Notes: a model not told the origin generated them from the sequence alone. Numbered from the stretch's first letter, positions 29,164 to 38,978 are shown. The stretch: DNA of 64,000 nt from Halobellus captivus (GCF_007655485.1 NZ_VJXQ01000004.1:69204-133203); one strand, 5' to 3'. Program-made: numbers and translations.

Positions 29164-29446
29164 TCCCGATCGGGGGGATGGGGTGCCGCGTCCGTTTGGC
29201 CCCCACGCTCACCGAACGTGACCCCACTGACAAGTAGTGTGTGTCACTTTCACAGTAATCTCGGTGTATTCGAACGCGTCGCCGACTTCCCCGATTCGGG
29301 TAAGTTTCCCTTTCACCCGCTAGAGTGAAAAACCTACTTAGAACGTCTCTCGGTACGATTATCGGATATTCGGATACACGCTGTATTACAATACCGGTCC
29401 CGGAGCAATGCTGTATCTGTCCCGAGTTCACCCTCGGGGAGTGACT

Positions 29447-30673
29447 ATGGTAGATCCGAACCAACCACAGCCGTCATCGGTGGAACAGCAGCGCCAGTAT
29501 CAGCAGCCGTCTCAACAGCAGCCCGCCCGGGGACAGTTCACACCCGTGCAGGCGCAGCCCGCGCAGACACAGCCACAATCTCCGCAAACACAGCAGCAAC
29601 AGCCACAATCTCCGCAAACACAGCAACAGCCTCCGCAAACTCAGGCCCAACAGCCGCAGACCCAACAGTCGGAGTTCGGGCAGGCGTGGGGTGGATCTCA
29701 GCAGAATCCTCAGCAGGGGGGACAGCAACCGAATACGCAACAGCCGCAGACCCAGCAATCCGCTCCCCAGCAAACGGGTTTCCAGCAGCCGAACCCGCAG
29801 CAGGGTGCACAGCAGCCGTTCTCCCAGCAGCCGCAGTCGCAGCAGTCGGCGTTCGGGCAGCAGCCCCAGTCGTCGATCCCACAGTCGGGACCGCAGGGAG
29901 CCCAGTCACCGCAACCCCAGCCGTCGGCCCAACCGGGGTCCGGCGGTCAGCAACAGCCCACCCAGCCGTTCGGTCAGGGAGCGCAGTACACGCCGCCGAC
30001 GGCGATCCAGCCGCAGTCGCCGGCGGGTCAGCAGTCGGCGGGACAGGCTCAGGGCGCGGCGATGCAGACTCCCGGGTCCGCATCCAGTAGCTCCCAGGGG
30101 CCACAGCCGGTGCAGGTGACCCCCGTTTCGTCGATACCGCCACAGTCGGGTGCGACGATGCAGACCCAGGGGTCCGAAAATCCCTTCGCCCAGAGCCAAC
30201 AGACGTTGGGACAGTCCGGACAGCGTATCGGCGGCCAACAGGGTCAGGGGAGCCAGCAGGCCTCGCAGAGCGAATCAAGTACCGCTGGAGGCCAGCAGGC
30301 GATGCTCTTCGGCAGCCAGTACGAACAGTCGGTTCCGCAGGAGGTTCGAGCCGCGATCGAGGATATGAACCACCTCGACAACGTCCTCGGATGGGCGAAA
30401 ACCCGTCTCGCCCAGCGCGGTAACGGATCGGCTACGAGAGCGTGCGAGGATCTCCACGACTGCGCCGAGATGACGAGGGAGCTTATGATCCGCGACTCCC
30501 CGTTCGCGTCTGCCGCAGTCCGCGAACTCCAGCAGACGATTCAGGGCACCTCTCAGGAACTTCAGCAGTACTCCACTGAACCCGAGGTCCAGGAGGTTCT
30601 GAACCGGATCCAGCAGACGAGCGGTTCCATCGAACAGAGCGTCCCGCGACTCCACTCGGGCTCGCTCGCGTAG
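29447..30673 (+). CDS. Gln/Pro-rich, largely uncharged disordered protein with C-terminal helical domain
   Basis: From the ATG at 29447 the protein has 408 aa (29408 would add 13). Residues 1 to about 285 are low-complexity sequence dominated by Gln, Pro, Ser, Gly and Thr (for example QPQTQQSAPQQTGFQQP), with very few charged residues. That is striking for a haloarchaeon, whose proteins are normally strongly acidic. The last about 110 residues look like a helical domain (EVRAAIEDMNHLDNVLGW, RACEDLHDCAEMTREL) with two Cys. No signal peptide or membrane span is seen, so it is probably cytoplasmic. It lies 8 bp upstream of hsp20, indicating an operon. The composition resembles prion-like, phase-separating proteins; function is unknown. 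Confidence 0.75.
   Translation: MVDPNQPQPSSVEQQRQYQQPSQQQPARGQFTPVQAQPAQTQPQSPQTQQQQPQSPQTQQQPPQTQAQQPQTQQSEFGQAWGGSQQNPQQGGQQPNTQQPQTQQSAPQQTGFQQPNPQQGAQQPFSQQPQSQQSAFGQQPQSSIPQSGPQGAQSPQPQPSAQPGSGGQQQPTQPFGQGAQYTPPTAIQPQSPAGQQSAGQAQGAAMQTPGSASSSSQGPQPVQVTPVSSIPPQSGATMQTQGSENPFAQSQQTLGQSGQRIGGQQGQGSQQASQSESSTAGGQQAMLFGSQYEQSVPQEVRAAIEDMNHLDNVLGWAKTRLAQRGNGSATRACEDLHDCAEMTRELMIRDSPFASAAVRELQQTIQGTSQELQQYSTEPEVQEVLNRIQQTSGSIEQSVPRLHSGSLA
29570..29629 (+). repeat. 30-bp tandem duplication in Gln/Pro-rich gene
   Basis: Two adjacent near-identical 30-bp copies encode QPQSPQTQQQ twice. They are an expansion-prone part of a longer CAG/CAA-rich tract. Confidence 0.75.
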
Positions 30674-30681
30674 GTGTCACA

Positions 30682-31170
30682 ATGTCATCAGAACCCTACC
30701 GACCGCAGACGCCGTACGCACACCCTGGCGGCTGGCCAGCCGAACAACTGTCGGGACAGGCGCAGTCGACGAGTCCCGACGCGATGAGCACGCAGTCCGC
30801 CGCACTGGAGTCGGCCTCGATCACCTCAACGGGTGGGCTCCCGATGACGCCGACCCCGTCGATCGATCTCATCGAAAACACCGACGAGATCTGGGTGTTC
30901 ATCGACCTTCCGGGGTTCAAGTCCGACGAAATACAACTCGAGGGCGACCCCCGAACGCTTCACGTCAGCGCCTCGCGGCCGTCCGAGGTCGAGGACGGCA
31001 GAAACGTGCTCGTGAACGAACGAGTGGTCCAGATCGACCGGATGATTCAACTTCCGGCCGACGTCGAGATGGACGAGATCGACGCCGTCTTTGAGGACGG
31101 CGTGTGTAAGATCACGGTTCCGAAAGCGGCCAGTGAACGGTACCGCGAGATAGACATCCGCTCCGAATAA
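30682..31170 (+). CDS. Small heat-shock protein, Hsp20/alpha-crystallin family
   Basis: The protein has 162 aa. After an unusually long Gln/Ser/Pro/Thr-rich N-terminal arm (about 60 residues), the alpha-crystallin domain runs from SIDLIENTDEIWVFIDLPGF to DGVCKITVPKA, and an IxI-type motif (IDI) sits at the C-terminus for oligomer assembly. Hsp20 proteins hold unfolded or aggregating proteins in a refoldable state. It starts 8 bp after the Gln/Pro-rich gene, so it may chaperone that partner; this is inference. No classic heat-shock element was identified. Confidence 0.88.
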   Translation: MSSEPYRPQTPYAHPGGWPAEQLSGQAQSTSPDAMSTQSAALESASITSTGGLPMTPTPSIDLIENTDEIWVFIDLPGFKSDEIQLEGDPRTLHVSASRPSEVEDGRNVLVNERVVQIDRMIQLPADVEMDEIDAVFEDGVCKITVPKAASERYREIDIRSE

Positions 31171-31244
31171 CGGCGGCGACGGCGCACCCGAGCGCCGTCA
31201 GTCTCCCGTATCCGACCCTGTGGCGAAGTATCGAGACATCCGAT

Positions 31245-33152
31245 GTGACGATATCCAGCGACCGGCGATCATCGAAGCCGTCCGGAGGATACAGCTCTCT
31301 TATCCGCCGACTGTACGCCGAGTACGGTGTTAGCCACCGGCGATACGCTGTCGTCGGGGTTTTCGCAACTCTCGTTGGTAGAGTGCTCGGGCTCCTGCCA
31401 GCGTTCATCATCGGCCTCGCAGTCGACGCCGTGTTCCTCGGAGAGCGGACCTTCGTCCTCCCGCTCGTCCCGGTCGAGTGGATCCCGGAACTACCGGTCG
31501 CGCAGTTACGGCTGTCGATCCTCATCCTGTTGGCGGCGACCTCGCTCGGCGCCGTCGTCTCATGGATCGAAGACTGGTGCTGGAGCGTCTTCGCCCAGCG
31601 AATCCAGCGAAGCGTTCGCGTCGATGCCTACGCTGGACTGCAGCGCCAGGAGCTGCAGTACTTCACCCGCCGTCGAACAGGCGATCTGATGAGCGTCCTC
31701 AACAGCGACATCAACGCCTTGGAGACGTTTCTGAAGGACGGCCTGAGCGCGACGTTCTGGATCCTCGCGACGGTCGGCGGAATCGGGGTGATTCTCGCGA
31801 CGCTGAACCTCCCGTTGACGGTGCTCACGCTCCTTCCGATCCCGGTTCTCGCGGCGTTTACGCTACTTTTCACGCGAGTGATCGAGCCGCGGTATCTCTC
31901 CGTTCGCGAGGAGATCGGCGAACTGAGCGCGCGTTTGGAAAACAGCATCTCGGGAATCGAGACGATCAAGACCCAGCACGCTGAGGAGTTTGAGGTCGAG
32001 CGGTTACGGGACGCGGCCGAAGACTACCTTCGAGCACAACTCTCGGCCGTTCGCGCGCAGATCACGTACTTTCCTGGACTCTCCGTCATCTCCGGAGTCG
32101 GTTTCGCGGCGACGTTCCTCGTCGGCGGCTTCTGGGTACTCGAAATCCCGGTGTTTGGCCTGTATCAGCCGCTCGCACCCGGGGAGTTCGTGACATTTCT
32201 CATCTACGCCCAGCAGTTCGTCTGGCCGATCATCCGCCTCGGCGACGTCGTCGACGATTACGAGCGCGCGAAGACGGCGAGCATCCGAATCGACGCCGTC
32301 CTCTCCCGCAAACCACGGATTCGGGATGCGACGACCGCGACTCCGCTAGTCATTACGGAGGGCGCGGTCAGCGTCGACGACGTCACGTTCGGCTACGCCG
32401 AAAGAGAGACCCTCCGAGAGATATACATCGAGGTGCCGGGCGGTGACACGGTCGGGATCGTGGGTCCAACGGGTGCGGGAAAATCAACGCTCTTGAAACT
32501 GCTCGCGCGGCTCTACGACACCGACGCTGGCGAAATCAGAATCGATGGGCAGGATATCAGAGAGGTGACAATCGAGAGTCTCAGGCGTTCTATCGGGTAC
32601 GTCAGTCAGGAACCGTTCCTGTTTTTCGGTACTGTCCGCGAAAACATTCGATACGGCTCCTTCGATGCGACCGATCGGGAAGTCGAACGAGCCGCTCGGC
32701 ACGCCCAGGTTCACGAGTTCGTTCGACGACTCCCCGACGGCTACGACACCCTTGTCGGCGAGCGCGGAGTGAAACTGTCCGCGGGCCAACGCCAACGGAT
32801 CACGATCGCGCGAACGATCCTGAAAGATCCCCCGATATTGCTGTTAGACGAAGCGACGAGCGCCCTCGATACGGAAACCGAGGCGCTCATTCAGTCGAGT
32901 CTCGGAGGTTTCACCACGGAGCGAACGACGTTCGTCGTCGCCCACCGACTGTCGACAGTTCGACACGCAGATCGAATTCTCGTCCTCGATGATGGGGCGG
33001 TCGTCGAGGACGGTACCCACCGGGACTTGCTGAGCGAGAACGGTCTGTACGCGAACCTCTGGCGGGTCCAGATCGGTGATATCGGTTCGCTCCCCAGTGA
33101 GTTTCTCCGGCGGGCGCTCCAACGCGAGACGACTCCCGACCGCGACGAGTGA
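31245..33152 (+). CDS. ABC exporter, fused permease-ATPase (MsbA/MdlB type)
   Basis: The 635-aa half-transporter has about six membrane spans in residues 25-330. The nucleotide-binding domain has Walker A GPTGAGKST, Q-loop region YVSQEPFLFFG, the variant signature LSAGQRQRI, Walker B ILLLDEATSALD and H-loop VAHRLSTV. It works as a homodimer or heterodimer exporting lipids, drugs or peptides. I use the GTG at 31245 as the start; the first hydrophobic span begins about 30 residues later. It follows hsp20 by 74 bp in the same direction and may share its transcript, but a functional link is not established. Confidence 0.87.
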   Translation: MTISSDRRSSKPSGGYSSLIRRLYAEYGVSHRRYAVVGVFATLVGRVLGLLPAFIIGLAVDAVFLGERTFVLPLVPVEWIPELPVAQLRLSILILLAATSLGAVVSWIEDWCWSVFAQRIQRSVRVDAYAGLQRQELQYFTRRRTGDLMSVLNSDINALETFLKDGLSATFWILATVGGIGVILATLNLPLTVLTLLPIPVLAAFTLLFTRVIEPRYLSVREEIGELSARLENSISGIETIKTQHAEEFEVERLRDAAEDYLRAQLSAVRAQITYFPGLSVISGVGFAATFLVGGFWVLEIPVFGLYQPLAPGEFVTFLIYAQQFVWPIIRLGDVVDDYERAKTASIRIDAVLSRKPRIRDATTATPLVITEGAVSVDDVTFGYAERETLREIYIEVPGGDTVGIVGPTGAGKSTLLKLLARLYDTDAGEIRIDGQDIREVTIESLRRSIGYVSQEPFLFFGTVRENIRYGSFDATDREVERAARHAQVHEFVRRLPDGYDTLVGERGVKLSAGQRQRITIARTILKDPPILLLDEATSALDTETEALIQSSLGGFTTERTTFVVAHRLSTVRHADRILVLDDGAVVEDGTHRDLLSENGLYANLWRVQIGDIGSLPSEFLRRALQRETTPDRDE

Positions 33153-33818
33153 GTGCTGTTCGGGCATCGCTTCCTTCACGCCTCGAACGCCCCATTCTCG
33201 CCCTGTTTCGGTTTGGTCTTCTCAATATCCGCCGCTTCATCTCCCATTTGTACTATCTTTTCGTATCTCTGCTTTCTTCGGTTGAGTCGCTGACGCACGC
33301 TTCCGACCGTGGTCCGAACGCTCCCCCGAGTGGCCGAGTTCTGGTCACTGTGATCGACGAGACTGGGGAGAGACTGGTATGCATTCCCGATTTCGAGTGC
33401 CAACCCATCACTAATATATACATATTAAAAATATGAGTGTTCAAATCATTTCATTTTTAAATCGTCTATCCACTCGATATATCCCTGAAAAATACTCATT
33501 TAACACGCTCAGATTTAGTAGTGTATTTGTGATATCTTAGATCATAATGAGTAATATACACTTACCGCTTTTACACCTTGCTCTACCCGTGGAGTTCTAT
33601 GTTATTCAATACTAACTGAATATAATGAATACAACTGGTGAACACAACTAGTGAATTTATTCAGTGAACACAATTGATGATTGTGCATATCCACTCGTAC
33701 TCCCCCACGTATTGTTTGTTATCGTGCGGTAGGTCGCCGTCCCCTATTGCGAACGCGATCAGGCACCGACTGAAAACCAAAGTTCGTATATCGGCGCAAC
33801 CGCGTATGGGTACACAAG
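33153..33818. other. AT-rich intergenic region with 13-bp tandem repeats
   Basis: About 665 bp with no convincing gene; 33410-33720 is strongly AT-rich. A four-unit 13-bp repeat lies at 33626-33677. A TATA-like GTATATCGG near 33785-33793 lies about 30 bp before proC. A minus-strand frame of 75 codons (33403 to 33176) has plausible codon use but only a TTG start, so I do not call it. Confidence 0.55.
33626..33677 (+). repeat. Four 13-bp tandem repeats (iteron-like)
   Basis: Units starting at 33626, 33639, 33652 and 33665 all begin TGAA. Three of them follow TGAAYACAAYTRR and the third is more diverged (TGAATTTATTCAG). They lie in an AT-rich gap 140-190 bp upstream of proC. They could be a regulator site or a replication-type iteron; no replication gene is nearby. 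Confidence 0.65.
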
Positions 33819-34592
33819 ATGATCGACGTCAGCGTAATCGGCTGTGGAAATATGGGCGGTGCCCTCATCACGGGGCTCTCCCAGGCTGGTGGGTACAAGA
33901 TCACTGCCTACGACGTGGACCCGAACGCATTCGAGCGGATCGAAGCGTACGCGGACCGGACGACAACCGACCTCGACGACGTTCGCGACTCCGAAGTCGT
34001 CGTCATCGCTGTCAAACCGGACATCGTCCCGTTGGTACTCGACGATCTGGAACTCACGGCCGATCAGACGCTCGTCACGATTGCGGCTGGCGTCTCGAAG
34101 GCGGTCGTGGAGGCGGAGACGGAGGCGACAGTCGTCCGGATTATGCCGAATCTGGCTGCGAGAACGCGCAATATGGCGGCCGCCGTCGCGTGGGACGCAC
34201 CGGACGAGCACGTCGAACAGATGCTCTCGGACCTCGGTTCGTTCGTCGTCATCGACGAGGATCTGATGGACGTCGCCACCGCGCTGAACGGCAGCGGCCC
34301 GGCGTTCGTGTTCTACCTCATCGGCGCGATGCAGCAGCGCGCCGTCGACGAGGGGATGGACGCGGAGAAAGCGCGCGTTCTCGCCGCACAGACGTTCAAA
34401 GGAGCCGCCGAGACCGTGCTGCGCTCCGACGAATCGATCGAGGATCTCATCGACGCCGTCTGCTCGCCGGGGGGAACGACGATCGAGGGGATGGAAGTGC
34501 TGTGGGACAGCGACGTCGAGGACGTCGTCGGCGACGCGCTGAGTGCCGCCGCGCGCCGCTCGGCGGAACTCGCCGAGGAAGCCGAGAAATGA
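33819..34592 (+). CDS. proC: Pyrroline-5-carboxylate reductase
   Basis: The 257-aa enzyme performs the last step of proline synthesis, reducing pyrroline-5-carboxylate to proline with NAD(P)H. The N-terminal Rossmann motif is [29 protein letters not shown] and the C-terminal [17 protein letters not shown] and [12 protein letters not shown] segments are family signatures. It is first in the proC-proB-proA operon, and its stop codon overlaps the proB start (ATGA). A TATA-like element lies about 30 bp upstream. Confidence 0.95.
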   Translation: MIDVSVIGCGNMGGALITGLSQAGGYKITAYDVDPNAFERIEAYADRTTTDLDDVRDSEVVVIAVKPDIVPLVLDDLELTADQTLVTIAAGVSKAVVEAETEATVVRIMPNLAARTRNMAAAVAWDAPDEHVEQMLSDLGSFVVIDEDLMDVATALNGSGPAFVFYLIGAMQQRAVDEGMDAEKARVLAAQTFKGAAETVLRSDESIEDLIDAVCSPGGTTIEGMEVLWDSDVEDVVGDALSAAARRSAELAEEAEK

Positions 34593-35416
34593 GCGGGGCC
34601 GTCACCTCCTCGGAAGTCGCGTCGGCCCGCCGACTCGCGGCGAACGCCGGTCGCGTCGTCGTCAAGGCGGGGACGAACTCCCTGACCGACGAGACGTCGA
34701 ACCTGGACGACGACAAACTCGATAAGCTCGTCGACGACGTCGCCGGGCTCGTCGAGCGCGGCAAGGAGGTCATTCTCGTCTCCTCCGGCGCTGTCGGTGC
34801 CGGAAAGGGCCGAATCGGCTTCGATCCCGAGGACACCGTCGAGGAGTCGCAGGCGCTCTCGACCATCGGACAGAGCCACCTGATGCGACGCTACACCGAG
34901 AGCTTCGAGCGGTACGGCCTGACGGTCGCTCAGATTCTCGTCACCGAACACGACCTCGACGACACCGATCGATTCACCAACTTCAAGAACACGATCGACA
35001 CCCTGCTGGAGTGGGGCGTCGTCCCGATCGTCAACGAGAACGACGCCGTCGCGACGGAGGAGATCCGAATCGGCGACAACGATATGATCTCCTCGTCGAT
35101 CGCGATCGGCGTCGACGCCGACCTGCTCGTCACGCTCACCGACGTCGGTGGCGTCTACACGGGCAACCCCAAGCGGGACGCCGACGCAGAACGCATCGAA
35201 GCCGTCGGTCGGAACTACGACGAGGTCGAGCGGATCATCGAGAAAACCGCAAGCGACTCCTTCGGCGGCATCCGAACGAAGGTACAGGGGGCGCGAACGG
35301 TGAGCGAACACGGTCGCCCCGCGATCATCGCTCGCTCGACAGAACCCGACGTGCTCGAACAGGTCGCGACGGAGCGGTCCGTCGGAACCATCTTCATCCC
35401 GGTCAACGGTGAGTGA
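34589..35416 (+). CDS. proB: Glutamate 5-kinase
   Basis: The 275-aa amino-acid kinase-fold enzyme phosphorylates glutamate to glutamyl-5-phosphate, the first step of proline synthesis. Key segments are [42 protein letters not shown] and [11 protein letters not shown]. It lacks the C-terminal PUA domain found in many bacterial ProB proteins, so it is a short form. The ATG at 34589 overlaps the proC stop; an upstream-extended frame is only shadow sequence. Confidence 0.94.
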   Translation: MSGAVTSSEVASARRLAANAGRVVVKAGTNSLTDETSNLDDDKLDKLVDDVAGLVERGKEVILVSSGAVGAGKGRIGFDPEDTVEESQALSTIGQSHLMRRYTESFERYGLTVAQILVTEHDLDDTDRFTNFKNTIDTLLEWGVVPIVNENDAVATEEIRIGDNDMISSSIAIGVDADLLVTLTDVGGVYTGNPKRDADAERIEAVGRNYDEVERIIEKTASDSFGGIRTKVQGARTVSEHGRPAIIARSTEPDVLEQVATERSVGTIFIPVNGE

Positions 35417-35423
35417 ACCAACG

Positions 35424-36779
35424 ATGACTGAACACACCACGACGGCCGAGAAATCGGCCGAGACGAAAGTGACTGAGGCACAGTCCGCGGCACTGGAACT
35501 GGCGAACCTCTCGGAAACGACGCGAAACGACGCGCTTTACGCCATTGCCGACGCAATCGAGGCCAACTGCGAGGCGATCCTCGAAGCCAACGCGAAGGAT
35601 GTCGCGGCTGGCGAGGAACTCCTCGAAGCGGGCGAGTACAGCCAGGCGTTCGTCGATCGACTGAAACTCTCCGAATCGAAACTCGAGAGCATCGCCGAGA
35701 TGGTGCGCAGCGTCGCCGCGCAGGCGGACCCGCTCGGGCGGACGCTCCAAGCGCGTCGGCTCGACGAGGACCTCGAACTGTACAAGCTGGCCGTCCCGAT
35801 TGGCGTGTTGGGAACGGTCTTCGAGTCCCGGCCGGACGCCCTCGTGCAGATCGCCGCGCTCAGCCTGAAATCGGGGAACGCCGTCATTCTGAAGGGCGGC
35901 AGCGAGGCGGCCCACTCGAACCGGGTCCTCTACGACACCATCGTCGATGCGGTCTCCGACGCACCCGACGGCTGGGCGCAGCTCATCGAGGCCCGCGAGG
36001 ACGTCGAGACCCTGCTCGAACGAGACGACGCCGTCGACCTGCTTATGCCCCGCGGAAGTTCGGAGTTCGTCAGCTACGTCGAGGACAACACGAAAATCCC
36101 CGTGCTCGGCCACACCGAAGGCATCTGTCACATCTTCGTCGACGAGGACGCGGACCTCGAAATGGCCTCGGACGTCGCGTTCGACGCGAAGGTGCAGTAT
36201 CCCGCCGTCTGCAACGCCGTCGAAACGCTGCTCGTCGACGAGTCGGCCGCTGCGGACTTCCTCCCCGGACTCGCGGACCGATACCGCGAGGCCGACGTCG
36301 AACTCCGCGGCGACGAGCGCGCGCGAGAGATTACCGAAATGAAGGCCGCGACCGACGCGGACTGGGACACCGAGTACGGCGATCTCGTCCTGGCGATCAA
36401 GGTCGTCGACTCACTGGAGGACGCGATCGGTCACATCAACGCGCACGGCTCGAAGCACACCGAATCGATCGTCACCGAAACACCGGACCACGCCGAACAG
36501 TTTATGCGTCGCATCGACGCCGCGAGCGTCTTCCACAACGCCTCGACGCGCTTCGCCGACGGCTACCGCTTCGGTCTGGGCGCGGAGGTCGGCATCAGCA
36601 CCGGAAAGACGCACGCCCGCGGTCCCGTCGGCCTCGAAGGCCTGACGACGTACAAGTACCACCTCGAAGGCGACGGCCAGCTCGTCGCGACCTACGCGGG
36701 TGAGAACGCGAAGCCGTTCCTCCACGAGGACTTCGCTGGCGAGTGGACTCCCGGTCGACTCTCAGGCGACCAATCGTAA
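35424..36779 (+). CDS. proA: Glutamate-5-semialdehyde dehydrogenase (gamma-glutamyl phosphate reductase)
   Basis: The protein has 451 aa from the ATG at 35424 (GTG at 35409, overlapping the proB stop, would add 5). It reduces glutamyl-5-phosphate to glutamate semialdehyde with NADPH. Signatures are PIGVLGTVFESRPDALVQ and, around the catalytic Cys, QYPAVCNAVETLLVD; the C-terminal AEVGISTGKTHARGPVGLEG is typical of ProA. It completes the proline operon. Confidence 0.94.
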   Translation: MTEHTTTAEKSAETKVTEAQSAALELANLSETTRNDALYAIADAIEANCEAILEANAKDVAAGEELLEAGEYSQAFVDRLKLSESKLESIAEMVRSVAAQADPLGRTLQARRLDEDLELYKLAVPIGVLGTVFESRPDALVQIAALSLKSGNAVILKGGSEAAHSNRVLYDTIVDAVSDAPDGWAQLIEAREDVETLLERDDAVDLLMPRGSSEFVSYVEDNTKIPVLGHTEGICHIFVDEDADLEMASDVAFDAKVQYPAVCNAVETLLVDESAAADFLPGLADRYREADVELRGDERAREITEMKAATDADWDTEYGDLVLAIKVVDSLEDAIGHINAHGSKHTESIVTETPDHAEQFMRRIDAASVFHNASTRFADGYRFGLGAEVGISTGKTHARGPVGLEGLTTYKYHLEGDGQLVATYAGENAKPFLHEDFAGEWTPGRLSGDQS

Positions 36780-36784
36780 TCGGT

Positions 36785-37087
36785 TCACGCCTCCGGGTGC
36801 GAATCGGATTCCGGGTCTGCGTCGCTTTCTGACTCCTGGATTTCATCGATCCGCTCCTGCAACTCTTCGAGTGCCGGTTCATCGACCGTGCCCCAGTACG
36901 CGACGAGGATGATCGAAAGGAGGAATACGACCCCCCAGCCCAGCGTCGCGTACCCATCGGGGACGTAGAGGCCGAAGATGCCGTCAATGACGCCTTCCAA
37001 GGAGAACACGATGATGACGGGGCCGACGACGTCTCGGGGCAGAAAGTGATCGAGATATGCCTTCAGTACTGTCAGATCCGGGGCCAT
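36785..37087 (-). CDS. Small two-span membrane protein of unknown function
   Basis: The 100-aa protein has two hydrophobic segments (about VVGPVIIVFSLEGVIDGIF and YATLGWGVVFLLSIILVAYW) and an acidic C-terminal tail with many Glu, Asp and Ser. No family was recognised. It converges with proA (5 bp between stops), and the downstream part of the same strand has no clear partner. Confidence 0.65.
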   Translation of the reverse strand: MAPDLTVLKAYLDHFLPRDVVGPVIIVFSLEGVIDGIFGLYVPDGYATLGWGVVFLLSIILVAYWGTVDEPALEELQERIDEIQESESDADPESDSHPEA

Positions 37088-37136
37088 ACCCGCTCACTCC
37101 AGCCGGTTCGGGTAAATAGTTGCGCTCTCGGAGAGA

Positions 37137-37673
37137 TCACGCGGCGGATCGAATCAGTTCCTCGAACTTCTCTCGCACCGTTTCGACCTTTGGCGCGGCG
37201 TGCATCCGACAGTACGCGTCTTTCGGATTCTTCTCGAAGTAATCCTGATGGTGCTCTTCTGCGGGCCAGAACTTCTCGAGGGATTCGATCTCTGTCACGA
37301 CCTCGTCGTCGTACTCCGCATCGAGCGCGTCGACGTACGCCTCCGCCTGTCGTTTCTGTTCGTCGTCGTGATAGAGCACGATCGATCGGTACTGCGAGCC
37401 GACGTCGGGTCCCTGTCGGTTCAGTTGCGTCGGATCGTGGGTCGCGAAGAACACCTCCAGTAGCTCGGCGTACTCGACGACGTCGTTGTCGAACTCGACC
37501 TGCACGACCTCCGCGTGACCGGTGGTGCCCGAACAGACCTCCCGATACGTCGGGTTCTGGGTATCACCGCCCGCGTAACCCGACGTCACCGACTCGACGC
37601 CAGCGAGTTCCTTCATCGCCGCTTCGGTACACCAGAAACACCCGCCGCCGAACGTCGCCGTTTCGATCGCCAT
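37137..37673 (-). CDS. msrA: Peptide methionine sulfoxide reductase A
   Basis: The 178-aa enzyme repairs methionine-S-sulfoxide in proteins. The catalytic motif GGCFWCTEA starts near residue 9 and contains the nucleophilic Cys. TSGYAGGDTQNPTYREVCSG, HAEVVQVEFD and EHHQDYFEKNP are further family motifs. The ATG at 37673 is chosen because the catalytic motif normally lies near the N-terminus; the frame continuing upstream is spurious. Confidence 0.95.
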   Translation of the reverse strand: MAIETATFGGGCFWCTEAAMKELAGVESVTSGYAGGDTQNPTYREVCSGTTGHAEVVQVEFDNDVVEYAELLEVFFATHDPTQLNRQGPDVGSQYRSIVLYHDDEQKRQAEAYVDALDAEYDDEVVTEIESLEKFWPAEEHHQDYFEKNPKDAYCRMHAAPKVETVREKFEELIRSAA

Positions 37674-38010
37674 ACCAGCAGTTGGACCCGAGTTCGTATG
37701 TACTTGACGCGGGGCTCCGTCGGAGGGTTCGAAACGGCCGTGACGCCGACGAAATCGAGTGCGCCGCCAACGCAGATCGATCGTATGCGTGCGGAGGGTT
37801 ATATACGAAGGGGCGGCCAGCACCTCCGTGATCTGACCGTCGCCCCACGTCGCTTCGCGGTTGTTCGGTACACCGACGTGGGATCGAGGACTGTCGCCGC
37901 ACTCCGTCAGCGCGACCGCCTCAGCGCGTGCCGACTGTTCGCCAATACGCCGGTTCGCGACTCGCGCGTATCGAGGGCTCGCTTCTCTTACCTTGCTCAC
38001 ACCGCGTCAG
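37674..38010. other. Intergenic region upstream of msrA
   Basis: About 337 bp. A TATA-like GGTTATATAC around 37797-37806 is the only clear signal, and it is too far from msrA for a leaderless promoter. No gene, tRNA or repeat was recognised. Confidence 0.5.
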
Positions 38011-38487
38011 TCACCGTCGCACCCACTCCTCGAGGGTGAACCCGTCCCGTTCCTCCGACGACACCAACTCCCACTCCGATTCCTCCCAGGCGGGGTACCG
38101 GGCGTCGCCCTCGTACTCGCCCGGGATCCGGCTCAACACCATCCTGTCGACGTGTGGCTGAAAGAGGTCGTAGATCTCCGCCCCACCGAGGATGTACACC
38201 GTTTCGGCGCCGAGCGATTCGGCGACAGCGACGGCTTCGTCGACGCCCCCCGCGTGGAACGCCGTTTCGACGTCGTAGTCGCGTTCGGTTCGGCTCAACA
38301 CGATCTGGTGATCGCCCGGGAGGTCCGCGCGCATCGACTCGAACGTCCGACGGCCGAGGACGACGGGCGCGTCGGCGACGCGTCGACGATACTGCCGTTT
38401 GTCGGCGGGGACGCTCTTCCACGGGAGGTCGCCGTCGCGACCGATTACCCCGTTGTCGGCGACCGCAGCCACTGAGACGAGTTCCAT
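38011..38487 (-). CDS. folA: Dihydrofolate reductase
   Basis: The 158-aa enzyme reduces dihydrofolate to tetrahydrofolate with NADPH. DHFR signatures are [19 protein letters not shown] (substrate region), [20 protein letters not shown] and [13 protein letters not shown]. The ATG at 38487 is preferred over the GTG one codon upstream. Confidence 0.93.
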   Translation of the reverse strand: MELVSVAAVADNGVIGRDGDLPWKSVPADKRQYRRRVADAPVVLGRRTFESMRADLPGDHQIVLSRTERDYDVETAFHAGGVDEAVAVAESLGAETVYILGGAEIYDLFQPHVDRMVLSRIPGEYEGDARYPAWEESEWELVSSEERDGFTLEEWVRR

Positions 38488-38574
38488 CACCGCACGCTAC
38501 GGTCCGCCGGTACAAAACTGCGCTCTACCACCGCTCCGAAATGCGTTAGTGCGGTGAGCAAGAACGGCAAGCAA

Positions 38575-38904
38575 ATGAGCGTCGCTGAGATCAGCCCAGA
38601 GGAGGTCAAGCGAAAACTCGACGAGAACGAGCGCGTACAGATCATCGACATCCGCTCTCCGATGGAGTTCGCGACCGGTCACATCCCCGGCGCGGTGAAC
38701 GTCCCGATGCACGAGTTGCCGCGGCGTATCGACGAGATCGACTGGGGAGATGACGTCGTCGTCGCGTGCCCGATCGGTCAGTCGTCGATCCAGGCCGCTC
38801 GGCTCATCGGCAGTTACGAGGGCGTGAGCGAGACGGCGTCGGTCAAGAGTATGTCCGGTGGCTATCAGGCGTGGACCTACGACCTCGAAGCCGACGACGA
38901 GTGA
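38575..38904 (+). CDS. Rhodanese-like sulfurtransferase
   Basis: The 109-aa protein is a single rhodanese domain. VQIIDIRSPMEFATGHIPGA is the CH2A-type start, and the active-site Cys is in VVACPIGQSSIQAARL. GGYQAW closes the fold. It transfers sulfur from a donor such as thiosulfate or a persulfide to an acceptor. The ATG at 38575 matches usual haloarchaeal N-termini; GTG 38554 would add 7 residues. Confidence 0.88.
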   Translation: MSVAEISPEEVKRKLDENERVQIIDIRSPMEFATGHIPGAVNVPMHELPRRIDEIDWGDDVVVACPIGQSSIQAARLIGSYEGVSETASVKSMSGGYQAWTYDLEADDE

Positions 38905-38978
38905 CAGCTGTCGTCGACGGGGTCCGCGAGCGCTGATCGCTGCTTTCTATAGTCGGTGGCGAGCAGCGTTCGGTGGTA

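Noticed and set aside
33176..33403. Minus-strand frame of 75 codons with plausible codon use after the ABC exporter
   Set aside because: The only start is TTG, no ribosome site is clear, and no family is recognised.
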